In this document: one piece after another, positions 1-7,187 of the stretch | Layout: each line of letters starts with the position of its first letter | Position numbering within the stretch: the first letter of the stretch is position 1 | Origin: Prevotella sp. CAG:924 | GTDB lineage: Bacteria > Bacteroidota > Bacteroidia > Bacteroidales > Bacteroidaceae | Reading direction: 5' to 3' | Assembly: GCA_000431975.1 (NCBI GenBank) | Contig: HF988529.1 | Span: 1-9,757 of the forward strand | DNA length: 9,757 nt | The notes under the pieces: model-generated | The model's input: the letters and a program-made list of their open reading frames with translations, nothing else | Database searches by the model: none | What the model was told of the DNA's origin: nothing | Translations under genes and position numbers: made by a program

Positions 1-182
1 ACCCATTAGAATAAGCTCATGCCGAGCATACAAGCAAAAGACCCATACGCCGCGAATGCCGACGTATGGGCCTGAGAGTCGTATAGAACGCAGCTTCCCT
101 CTTTGTGTCATCACAAAACAAAATCGTCGTACTGTAACGATCCCGACAAAGAAGGACCCGTCCTATCTGTGATATCAAAACA
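1..182. other. Non-coding 3' flank downstream of the helicase gene
   Basis: No credible coding region is seen between the helicase stop codon and the left edge. The stretch carries a candidate minus-strand terminator hairpin (42-70). It also has a second small inverted repeat, GCTC 15-18 with GAGC 24-27, followed on the minus strand by the T-rich TTATTCT. A third hairpin, TTTGTG 102-107 with CACAAA 112-117, has no T-run on either side. The next gene to the left lies outside the window. Confidence 0.6.
30..70 (-). terminator. Candidate terminator of the lon-tgt-permease-helicase operon
   Basis: A perfect 8-bp inverted repeat, CCCATACG (42-49) and CGTATGGG (63-70), is separated by a 13-base loop. 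Read on the minus strand the stem is followed by TCTTTTGCTTG, a modest interrupted T-tract. It lies about 110 bases past the helicase stop codon and has no T-run on the plus-strand side, so the orientation suits the operon. The loop is long and the T-tract imperfect, so this is a plausible but not strong intrinsic terminator. Confidence 0.5.
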
Positions 183-1880
183 TTATTTATGCTTGCCGAT
201 CGAGCGGATCCACTTCAGCGGCCGCTTGAGGAGGGAAGAGATACCAGAGTCGCGCTTCTCGGCTGCGGGTGTCTGTGCTGTCGGTGCCTGTGCCGGAGTC
301 TGCGGCATATTGCCCTTGGCATTACGGTCGTTGCGGCGGGCATTGTTGTTGCGCTGGCGGTTGTTGCGGCGGCGGTTGTTGTTCTGTTGTCCGTTTCTCT
401 GTCCCTGCTTCTGCTCACCATTCTGATCCGGCTGCTTATTCTCCCGCGGCTGACCGGCATTCTCCTGAGTGCCTGCACCCTGCGGACGACGCCGTCTTCT
501 GCGGGACTTACGGGGCTGTTGTCCTTCTCCTGTTACCGGTGCAGCCTTCTGCTCACCATTGTTCTGCCTGGGCTGACCGTTCTCCGGCTTCTGCCCGGCA
601 GCATCCTTACGGTTCTCGTCCTTGGGCTGACGCTGGTTGTTGTCATTACGGGGCTTACGGCGATGGGCATTGGTATTGCGGTCGTTGCGCCGGCGGTTCT
701 TGGCCGATGTCTTCGAACGACGGGTAGTAGTATATTCCGGACCCTCGCCACACTCTGCGGGCAACGGCAACTTCTCCACCTCTTTCTCAAGGAACTTCTC
801 TATCTGATAGAAGGCATACATATCGTCCTCGTTAACGAAGGTGATGGCCTGACCGTCACGGTCGGCACGTGCCGTACGGCCAATACGATGCACATAGTCC
901 TCCGCATCATGAGGCACATCAAAGTTGATCACGAGGGTGATATCGTCAATATCAATACCACGGGCCACAATATCGGTGGCTACAAGGACATCAATCTGGC
1001 CGCTCTTGAACTTGAACATGATGTCATCGCGCTGCTCCTGTGTCAGATCGGAGTGCATCTCGCCACTTGCGATCTTCAGACGCTGCAGGGCCTGGTTGAT
1101 GTGCTTCACCTTCTGCTTCGAGCCGGAGAAGATAATCACGCGCTTCAGGTCGCCATTCTTAAAGATATCCTTAATGATCTGCAGTTTCTGTGTCTCGTAG
1201 CATATATAAGCCTGCTGCTTGATCTTCTCGGCCGGCTTGCTCACAGCGAGCTTCACCTCAACAGGATTTTTCAGCAGGTTCTGTGCCAGCTTCTCAATAT
1301 CCTTCGGCATTGTGGCGGAGAACATGATCGTCTGACAGCTGTCCGGCAGATAGGATGCGATCTTCATGATGTCTTCGGAGAATCCCATATCGAGCATGCG
1401 GTCGGCCTCATCAAGCACAAAGAAGCTGAGCTTGCTCAGATCGACATTTCCCAAAGAGAGATGTGAGATGAGACGGCCGGGGGTAGCGATGATCACATCG
1501 GCACCCAGGCGCATCGACTTCACTTCCTGATCGAAACGGTTGCCGTCATTACCACCATAGACCGCCACACTCGATACGCCCGGCGTATAGTAAGCGAAGC
1601 CCTGCATGGCCTGATCGATCTGTTGAGCGAGCTCACGTGTCGGCGACATGATCAGACAGTTCACCGCACCATCGGGATAGCCCCCATCGTCAAGCAAGGA
1701 AAGGATGGGAAGCAGATAGGCAGCTGTCTTTCCCGTTCCCGTCTGCGCCACACCCAACAAGTCCTTACCTTCAAGGATAGGCGGGATACAGTGTTCCTGA
1801 ACAGGAGTGCACTCTTCGAAGTGCATGTCATAAAGTGCGTCAAGCACATTGTCGTTAAGATCTAATTCTTCGAATTTCAT
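183..1880 (-). CDS. DEAD-box RNA helicase (RhlE/DeaD-like) with Arg/Asn/Gln-rich tail
   Basis: ATP-dependent RNA helicase of superfamily 2, 565 residues, expected to unwind short RNA duplexes in the cytoplasm during ribosome assembly or mRNA turnover. All core motifs are visible: a Q-motif region (about 1-30), motif I AQTGTGKT (45-52), Ia PTRELAQQ (80-87), TPGR (133-136), II DEAD (157-160), III SAT (188-190), IV around 248-254, V ATDIVARGIDI (301-311) and VI HRIGRTAR (331-338). From about residue 386 the protein becomes a low-complexity tail rich in Arg, Asn, Gln and Pro, with six consecutive arginines at 460-465. Such tails in this family usually bind RNA non-specifically and may promote condensates or cold-shock function. 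The last 20 or so residues form a separate basic, amphipathic-looking segment. It is the last gene of the operon; its ATG lies 15 bases after the permease stop, in an A-rich purine stretch. The family is certain; the exact subfamily and RNA target are not. Confidence 0.96.
   Translation of the reverse strand: MKFEELDLNDNVLDALYDMHFEECTPVQEHCIPPILEGKDLLGVAQTGTGKTAAYLLPILSLLDDGGYPDGAVNCLIMSPTRELAQQIDQAMQGFAYYTPGVSSVAVYGGNDGNRFDQEVKSMRLGADVIIATPGRLISHLSLGNVDLSKLSFFVLDEADRMLDMGFSEDIMKIASYLPDSCQTIMFSATMPKDIEKLAQNLLKNPVEVKLAVSKPAEKIKQQAYICYETQKLQIIKDIFKNGDLKRVIIFSGSKQKVKHINQALQRLKIASGEMHSDLTQEQRDDIMFKFKSGQIDVLVATDIVARGIDIDDITLVINFDVPHDAEDYVHRIGRTARADRDGQAITFVNEDDMYAFYQIEKFLEKEVEKLPLPAECGEGPEYTTTRRSKTSAKNRRRNDRNTNAHRRKPRNDNNQRQPKDENRKDAAGQKPENGQPRQNNGEQKAAPVTGEGQQPRKSRRRRRRPQGAGTQENAGQPRENKQPDQNGEQKQGQRNGQQNNNRRRNNRQRNNNARRNDRNAKGNMPQTPAQAPTAQTPAAEKRDSGISSLLKRPLKWIRSIGKHK
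408..560 (-). repeat. In-frame 15-bp direct repeat within the helicase tail
   Basis: The 15-mer CTTCTGCTCACCATT occurs exactly at 408-422 and again at 546-560 (plus-strand reading). The copies are 138 bp apart, exactly 46 codons. Each encodes NGEQK, at helicase residues 487-491 and 441-445. A second pair of motifs, GQPR at 435-438 and 476-479, accompanies them, so the tail looks like a diverged internal duplication. Recombination between the copies would remove 46 codons without shifting the frame. Confidence 0.75.
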
Positions 1881-1895
1881 AATTTCTTTTTCTTT

Positions 1896-3188
1896 TTAAT
1901 TCGGCGCCTTGCGGTAACAGAACCATGCAATGACTGCAAAGATGGCATTGGGAACCCATGCCGCCAGCATAGGCGGGAAAGATGCATTGATGGCAAACGT
2001 CGCCGACACCGTCTGCAACATGATATAGGCAAAGCTCAATGCCAAGCCAATGCCCAGATACATACCCATACCCCCCTTACGCTTCCTTGACGAGAGCGAG
2101 GCACCGATGGTGGTAAGGATAAACGAAGCAAAAGAAGATGCGATACGCTTGTGGTACTCCACCTGATATTGCACGACATTACCGCTTCCCCTGTCGATCT
2201 GCTTGGAGATATATTCCTTCAGTTCCGGCGAAGTAAAGGTCTCCTGCTGTCCCTTGGAATACACGAGATCGGTAGGCTCCATCTGTATGACGGTGTCGCG
2301 CTGCGAGCCGCTGGTGATCTGCTCGCGCAGGCCTTTCAGCTGCCGGATCTTCCAATTGCTGAGCTTCCAATGATACTTGGAGTCTGAGATCGTGTCGTAC
2401 TGCACCTCCGTGGCTGTCAGGTGCGACACGAGTTTCTTGTTCTCGAACTTGTCGAGGCAGAAGCCATAGCCTTTCTTCTGATTGTCGTCATAATGCTGGA
2501 TATAGGCGATGACACCCCGCCCCACCTGCAACTGCACGTTCTCGGCCGACGTATTCTTCTTCTTGTTCTTATACATCGTCTCGAAATTCTGACGGATCAC
2601 CGTGCCATGAGGAATGACATAGGCCGACAGATAGAATGTCAGACCGGAGATCAGCACACAGGAGAACATATAAGGACGCATCAACCGTTTAAACGACGTT
2701 CCCGTCGCGAGAATGGAGATGATCTCCGAATTGCCGGCAAGCTTCGAGGTGAAGAAGATCACGGCTATAAAGACGAAAAGGGGACTGAAAAGATTGGCGA
2801 AGTACGGTACGAAGTTGAGATAATAGTCCACGACAATAGCTCTCAACGGGGCATGATACTGTGTGAACTTCGCAAGATTCTCATTAATATCAAAAACGAT
2901 ACTAATAGAGATGATCAGTACAATAGAGAAGATATAGGTACCTATGAACTTACGGATGATATACCAATCCAGAATCTTCAGATAGCGGAAAGGATTGAGA
3001 TATTTCAGCCATGCGAACCACCGGGCCAGCCATGCTAACGCATGGCGCAGGCCTGCCGTATGGCGCCACACCGACCGTACCGGCCGCGAGGCGGCCATCT
3101 TACGGAACGGACGTCCCAAAGCACGCATCAGCCGGAAAAACAACCGATGGCGCCGCAGTTCTTCAAACGATCGTGATGAATGTTTCAT
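1896..3188 (-). CDS. LptF/LptG-family (YjgP/YjgQ) LPS-export permease
   Basis: Inner-membrane subunit of the Lpt transporter, which with the LptB ATPase extracts lipopolysaccharide from the inner membrane and passes it to the periplasmic bridge. The 430-residue protein has the family layout. Three N-terminal membrane helices lie at about 73-97, 126-148 and 171-193. A hydrophilic periplasmic jellyroll-type domain spans about 195-340, and three C-terminal helices lie at about 347-366, 375-399 and 402-424. The usual family start lies near LKILDWYIIRKF (70-81), so the first 65-70 residues are an unusual Arg/Trp-rich extension. Alternative ATG codons exist at residues 21 and 31, but no ATG, GTG or TTG was seen in the stretch just before the first helix, so some extension is real. 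The gene is 27 bases after tgt and in the same reading frame, separated only by the tgt TAG. LptF and LptG paralogues cannot be told apart here, so no symbol is given. Confidence 0.92.
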   Translation of the reverse strand: MKHSSRSFEELRRHRLFFRLMRALGRPFRKMAASRPVRSVWRHTAGLRHALAWLARWFAWLKYLNPFRYLKILDWYIIRKFIGTYIFSIVLIISISIVFDINENLAKFTQYHAPLRAIVVDYYLNFVPYFANLFSPLFVFIAVIFFTSKLAGNSEIISILATGTSFKRLMRPYMFSCVLISGLTFYLSAYVIPHGTVIRQNFETMYKNKKKNTSAENVQLQVGRGVIAYIQHYDDNQKKGYGFCLDKFENKKLVSHLTATEVQYDTISDSKYHWKLSNWKIRQLKGLREQITSGSQRDTVIQMEPTDLVYSKGQQETFTSPELKEYISKQIDRGSGNVVQYQVEYHKRIASSFASFILTTIGASLSSRKRKGGMGMYLGIGLALSFAYIMLQTVSATFAINASFPPMLAAWVPNAIFAVIAWFCYRKAPN

Positions 3189-3215
3189 CCTAAATAACTT
3201 TTTACCGTATTCCTC

Positions 3216-4343
3216 CTATACTCTTCTACCCAACTGGTCGATGACAGACGCCTTCCACGGCATGAAGTCACCCTGCAGAATATGCTGACGCGCATCGCCT
3301 ACAAGACGCAGGTAGAACGACAGATTGTGGATAGAGGCAATCTGCATGGCCAGCAGCTCCCCGGCCTTGAAGAGATGATGGAGATAGGCCTTTGTCGTGA
3401 TGCGGTCGATCTCGCAGCCGTTAGGATCAAGAGGTGTGAAATCGGTCTCCCACTTCTTATTCCTCATGTTCATCGTACCGTCATAGGTGAAGAGCATGGC
3501 ATTACGTCCGTTGCGTGTCGGCATCACACAGTCAAACATATCAACGCCGCGCTCGATGCCCTCAAGAAGATTCTGGGGTGTGCCCACGCCCATCAAATAA
3601 CGGGGCTTGTCCTTCGGCAGGATCTCGTTCACCACCTCTATCATCTCATACATCACCTCCGTCGGCTCTCCCACGGCCAAGCCGCCGATGGCATTGCCTT
3701 CGGCCCCCTTGTCGGCTACGAACTTGGCAGCCTCCCGGCGCAGGTCCTTATAGGTACATCCCTGCACGATGGGGAAGAGACTCTGATGATATCCGTACAA
3801 TGGCTCTGTCTCATTAAACCGCTTGATGCAACGGTCGAGCCAGCGCTGTGTCATGCCGAGCGACTTCTTCGCATACTGATAGTCGCTCTGTCCCGGCGGA
3901 CATTCGTCAAGCGCCATCATAATGTCGGCACCGATGACACGCTCCGTGTCCATCACGTTCTCCGGCGTAAAGAAATGCTTCGATCCGTCAATATGTGACC
4001 GGAACTCGCATCCCTCCTCCGACAGCTTGCGGATGCCCGTCAGAGAGAACACCTGAAAACCACCCGAATCGGTGAGGATCGGACGCTCCCATCCATTGAA
4101 GCCATGCAGGCCTCCGGCGGCGCGCAGCACCTCCAGTCCCGGACGGAGATAGAGATGATAGGTGTTGCCGAGAATGATCTGAGCCTTCACCTGCTCACGC
4201 AGCTCACTGAAGTGGACACCCTTCACACTGCCGCAGGTTCCTACGGGCATGAAGATAGGTGTCTGGATCTGGCCGTGATCCGTGGTGATCAGGCCGGCAC
4301 GCGCCTCACTCGCTGCGTCTGTATGTTGTAACTCGAATGTCAT
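3216..4343 (-). CDS. tRNA-guanine transglycosylase (queuosine biosynthesis)
   Basis: Exchanges guanine-34 of GUN-anticodon tRNAs (Asp, Asn, His, Tyr) for the queuosine precursor preQ1 in the cytoplasm. At 375 residues it matches the usual bacterial length. Visible family landmarks include TDSGGFQ (91-97) with the general acid/base Asp92, base-binding Asp146 in LDEC, Gln194, GGLAVGE (220-226), and the nucleophile Asp271 in FDCVMPTRNGR. Cys148 and Val224 match residues associated with preQ1 use in bacterial enzymes, not queuine. The bacterial zinc site (CxCxxC, then His about 26 residues on) is degenerate. Aligned on the AYLHHL anchor, the three cysteine positions read Asn308, Cys310 and Asp313, while His339 is kept. 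The ATG overlaps the lon stop as ATGA, implying translational coupling. Start and family are secure; whether zinc is bound is uncertain. Confidence 0.96.
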   Translation of the reverse strand: MTFELQHTDAASEARAGLITTDHGQIQTPIFMPVGTCGSVKGVHFSELREQVKAQIILGNTYHLYLRPGLEVLRAAGGLHGFNGWERPILTDSGGFQVFSLTGIRKLSEEGCEFRSHIDGSKHFFTPENVMDTERVIGADIMMALDECPPGQSDYQYAKKSLGMTQRWLDRCIKRFNETEPLYGYHQSLFPIVQGCTYKDLRREAAKFVADKGAEGNAIGGLAVGEPTEVMYEMIEVVNEILPKDKPRYLMGVGTPQNLLEGIERGVDMFDCVMPTRNGRNAMLFTYDGTMNMRNKKWETDFTPLDPNGCEIDRITTKAYLHHLFKAGELLAMQIASIHNLSFYLRLVGDARQHILQGDFMPWKASVIDQLGRRV

Positions 4344-6856
4344 TCCTTATCTTTCTTGTCGTCGTCAGTAATCGTAAAATCTATGGGGTGATCCACCTTC
4401 TCGTCGAGCAGGGCAAAGTCCCATACATCCTGTACATTCTCCACATAATGGAACTCCACGCCCTTGCGATATTCCTGGGGGATCTCATCGATATCCTTCT
4501 GGTTGTCCTTACACATCACGATGTGGGTGATGCCGGCACGCTTGGCAGCGAGGATCTTCTCCTTTATGCCACCCACAGGCAACACCTTACCGCGCAGGGT
4601 GATCTCACCCGTCATGGCCGTATTGGCACGTACCTTGCGCTGGGTGATAGCCGAGGCAATTGAGGTGGCGATTGTGATACCTGCCGACGGACCATCCTTA
4701 GGCGTAGCACCCTCCGGCACATGGATATGGATGTTCCAATGATCGAAGAGACGATAATCGACACCGAGAGAGTCGATATGCGCCTTCACATATTCGAGGG
4801 CAATGACAGCGCTCTCCTTCATCACGTCGCCGAGGTTACCTGTCAGCGTGAGCTTTGAGCCGTGACCTTTCGAGAGGGAGGTCTCGATAAACAGGATCTC
4901 ACCGCCCACCGAGGTCCATGCCAGTCCGGTAACCACACCAGCGTAATCATTACCCTGATAGATATCCCGATAGAAAGGTGGCTTGCCTATCAGCGTCTCG
5001 ATATCGTCGGGCCGGATCGTGGTGATGACCTGTCCGTCGCCCGTAGCCAACTGGTAGGCTATCTTGCGCATGGTCTTACCTATCTGCTTCTCCAGCTGGC
5101 GCACGCCACTCTCACGGGTGTACGACTCCACGACCTTCTCGATAGCGCTCTTTGAGAACTTGATCTTCGGCTCATGCTTGTCCAGTCCGTTGTTCTTCAA
5201 CTCACGGGGCACCAGATGACGCTTGGCGATCTCGATCTTCTCCTCCGTGATGTAACCCGACACCTCGATCAGTTCCATACGGTCGAGCAAAGGCCGGGGG
5301 ATAGGATTCAGATCGTTGGCCGTGGCGATGAAGAGGACGTTCGACAAGTCGAAATCCACATCGAGATAGTTGTCATGGAAGGCATTGTTCTGCTCCGGAT
5401 CGAGCACCTCCAGCAATGCCGAGGAGGGATCGCCGTTGATCGTATTCTGTGTCACCTTATCGATCTCATCCAAGACAAACACAGGATTGGCCGAGCCGGC
5501 CTTCTGCAGATTCTTGATGATACGGCCGGGCATGGCACCTACATAGGTACGGCGGTGACCGCGGATCTCACTCTCATCGTGCAGACCGCCAAGCGACACA
5601 CGCACATACTTGCGCTTCAACGCCTCGGCAATGCTCTTGCCCAACGAGGTCTTGCCCACTCCGGGAGGTCCGTAGAGACAGAGGATCGGTGACTTCAGAT
5701 CACCTCGCAACTGGCGTACAGCCAAATATTCGAGGATGCGCTCCTTCACCTTCTCCATGCCGTAATGATCACGGTCAAGGATGCGGCGGGCACGCTTCAA
5801 GTCGAGATTGTCCTTGGTAAAGACACCCCAGGGCAGTGCCACCATTTGCTGCAGATAGTTGAGCTGTGTCGAGTATTCGGGGCTCTGAGGATTAAAGAGG
5901 TCCAGCTTTTCCAACTCACGTTTGAAGGTCTTGGCCACTTCCTCAGGCCATTTCATCGTCTTAGCCTTCTTCTTCAGCTCGGCTTTCTCCGGCGACCGCT
6001 CATCGCCTCCCAGCTCTTCCTGGATATTTTTGATCTGCTGATGCAGGAAATACTCACGCTGCTGCTCATCCAGCTCCTGATGCGTCTTCTGCTGAATCTC
6101 GTTTTTCAACTGGTTGAGCTGGATCTCCCGGTTGATGAGCTTGATCAGCTTCAAGGCACGCATCTTGACATCGCCTTCCTCAAGGAGCGACACCTTCTCC
6201 CGCGTAGAAAACGGGCCGTTGGTGCAGAAGAACTCCATCAGATCGAAATCGCTCTTCATCTGCGCCAATGCCTCGTGAAGCTCGAAACTGTTCTGTGAGT
6301 CTGAGGTCTCCACCATGGTCATCGCCTGCTTTCGCACTTGCTGGAAGATGGTCTTTACCTCGATGTCATCCTTATCCGGCATCACATCAGGGGTCGATGT
6401 CACCTCACCCACGTAATAAGGTGTGGTCTGTGTGATGGCATCCAGACGGCATCGGGCAAAAGCATGGAAGATGGCCGTCACATTGTTTTCCACATGCATG
6501 TCGAGCACACGGACAAGACGGGCATACACTCCGTACCGATACAAATCCTGAAACTCCGGCTCTTCCACGTCAGGATCCTTCTGCGAGAAGATCACGCAGA
6601 CAGCATCATCTTTCTGCCGTCTGATATGACGCAACAGATTCAGACTGGCCTGACGGCCTAACATGATGGGTACCAAGGTGTTCGGAAAGAGCACCATATT
6701 GCGAGTGGCAAGGAGAGGAGCCGACTGGGGAAGGTCCTTTATTTCTGAGTCTCCATCCAGGGACTCACCAATATTGGTAATGAAATGGAGCACCGCTCCG
6801 CGTTCTTTATTCATATTGTTCAATGCGCTATTAGTAGGCGGAAAGGCCCCTATCAT
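4340..6856 (-). CDS. ATP-dependent protease Lon (class A)
   Basis: Cytoplasmic AAA+ serine protease that degrades misfolded and short-lived regulatory proteins. The 838-residue product has the full LonA architecture. The N-terminal substrate-binding domain spans about 43-245 and a helical/coiled-coil linker about 247-320. The AAA+ module has Walker A GPPGVGKT (396-403) and Walker B VFVLDEID (459-466). The C-terminal peptidase domain has the catalytic Ser724 in KDGPSAG and Lys767 in GGIKEK, spaced 43 residues apart as in the E. coli enzyme. It is about 50 residues longer than E. coli Lon, from extra N-terminal residues and a charged C-terminal tail (DDDKKDKE). The ATG at 6856 is the first possible start, since an in-frame TGA lies 18 bases upstream. 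An ATG at 6814 (residue 15) sits in more A/T-rich sequence and could be the real start. It is first in a four-gene operon and overlaps tgt by four bases. Confidence 0.97.
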   Translation of the reverse strand: MIGAFPPTNSALNNMNKERGAVLHFITNIGESLDGDSEIKDLPQSAPLLATRNMVLFPNTLVPIMLGRQASLNLLRHIRRQKDDAVCVIFSQKDPDVEEPEFQDLYRYGVYARLVRVLDMHVENNVTAIFHAFARCRLDAITQTTPYYVGEVTSTPDVMPDKDDIEVKTIFQQVRKQAMTMVETSDSQNSFELHEALAQMKSDFDLMEFFCTNGPFSTREKVSLLEEGDVKMRALKLIKLINREIQLNQLKNEIQQKTHQELDEQQREYFLHQQIKNIQEELGGDERSPEKAELKKKAKTMKWPEEVAKTFKRELEKLDLFNPQSPEYSTQLNYLQQMVALPWGVFTKDNLDLKRARRILDRDHYGMEKVKERILEYLAVRQLRGDLKSPILCLYGPPGVGKTSLGKSIAEALKRKYVRVSLGGLHDESEIRGHRRTYVGAMPGRIIKNLQKAGSANPVFVLDEIDKVTQNTINGDPSSALLEVLDPEQNNAFHDNYLDVDFDLSNVLFIATANDLNPIPRPLLDRMELIEVSGYITEEKIEIAKRHLVPRELKNNGLDKHEPKIKFSKSAIEKVVESYTRESGVRQLEKQIGKTMRKIAYQLATGDGQVITTIRPDDIETLIGKPPFYRDIYQGNDYAGVVTGLAWTSVGGEILFIETSLSKGHGSKLTLTGNLGDVMKESAVIALEYVKAHIDSLGVDYRLFDHWNIHIHVPEGATPKDGPSAGITIATSIASAITQRKVRANTAMTGEITLRGKVLPVGGIKEKILAAKRAGITHIVMCKDNQKDIDEIPQEYRKGVEFHYVENVQDVWDFALLDEKVDHPIDFTITDDDKKDKE

Positions 6857-6870
6857 AAGGATGACCGCCT
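6836..6870 (-). promoter_or_regulatory. Candidate hairpin enclosing the first lon start codon
   Basis: AGGCGG (6836-6841) and CCGCCT (6865-6870) form a perfect 6-bp stem in the lon mRNA around a 23-base loop. The loop contains the ATG at 6854-6856. An inner 4-bp pairing (TCAT with ATGA, loop CCTT) would take part of that ATG into a stem. If formed, the structure would hinder initiation at 6856 and leave the ATG at 6814 exposed, or act as a regulatory element. The pairing is read from sequence; any function is inference. Confidence 0.35.
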
Positions 6871-6928
6871 CTCATGCAGAGACAGACAAAGCCCTGTTGA
6901 CGTCCGGACACAATACGCCTTTAGGGTG

Positions 6929-6936
6929 CAAAGTTA
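6929..6936 (-). promoter_or_regulatory. Candidate -7 element of the lon operon promoter
   Basis: On the minus strand this reads TAACTTTG, a full match to the Bacteroidota TAnnTTTG -7 consensus, and it sits in an AT-rich stretch. Transcription would begin near 6922-6925, leaving a leader of about 70 bases to the first lon ATG or about 110 to the second. No TTTG -33 element is found at the usual 19-21 base spacing; only a TTG lies further upstream, at 6962-6964. The call therefore rests on the -7 box and its position. Confidence 0.5.
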
Positions 6937-7058
6937 CTAAAAATATTCCATTCACACCGTACAACACCTCTGAATTTTAGGATACCACTCCACTTGCTCC
7001 GCAAAATCAAAGATTTATGGACAACAAAGGAAAGGGATTTTATTAAGGCGTGATAAAT

Positions 7059-7099
7059 AAAAAGACTGTCCATCCGTATGCCAAGAGCACGGCCTTTTT
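7059..7099 (-). terminator. Weak terminator candidate after tamL
   Basis: The pairing CCGT (7074-7077) plus GC (7080-7081) with GC (7087-7088) plus ACGG (7089-7092) makes a six-pair stem with an AT bulge and a CAAGA loop. It is bracketed by AAAAAG (7059-7064) and by five T's (7095-7099), which are complementary to each other. On the minus strand the T-run lies about ten bases past the stem; on the plus strand it is two bases past. It could therefore stop transcription in either direction, but the short bulged stem makes this tentative. Confidence 0.3.
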
Positions 7100-7187
7100 C
7101 TTGAGCTTTCCCGAAGTGCCATGCTCTCCGAAGGCAAACGACCCCTCACGCTCTATCATCTTCCCGTCCCTACTGTTGTTCCCTTAA

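Larger units (their letters stand above)
6857..7187. other. Intergenic region between tamL and lon
   Basis: These 331 bases hold no credible gene on either strand. Reading along transcription (right to left) they contain the tamL 3' end, a weak hairpin flanked by A- and T-runs (7059-7099), an AT-only inverted repeat (TTTTATT 7038-7044 with AATAAAA 7056-7062), a candidate lon promoter element (6929-6936) and the lon leader. The arrangement suggests that lon starts its own transcription unit and is not simply read through from tamL. Confidence 0.6.

Noticed and set aside
102..117. 6-bp perfect hairpin TTTGTG / CACAAA
   Set aside because: It has a weak A/T-rich stem and no T-run after it on either strand, so there is no basis to call it a terminator or operator.
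154..163. GGAC-CC-GTCC inverted repeat followed by T-rich sequence on the minus strand
   Set aside because: The stem is four pairs with a two-base loop, too small to form a stable terminator hairpin.
189..1466. A 425-codon plus-strand open frame, rich in Leu and Val
   Set aside because: It lies fully antisense to the helicase, whose motifs are unmistakable. Its hydrophobic composition is what results from reading Asn, Gln and Arg codons backwards in a gene with few reverse-strand stops.
7038..7062. TTTTATT / AATAAAA inverted repeat between tamL and lon
   Set aside because: The stem is made only of A and T with an 11-base loop; such pairings are expected in A/T-rich intergenic DNA.
7017..7073. 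ATGGAC and GTCCAT as a possible long-range stem
   Set aside because: Six bases separated by 45 bases with no supporting pairing inside; likely chance.
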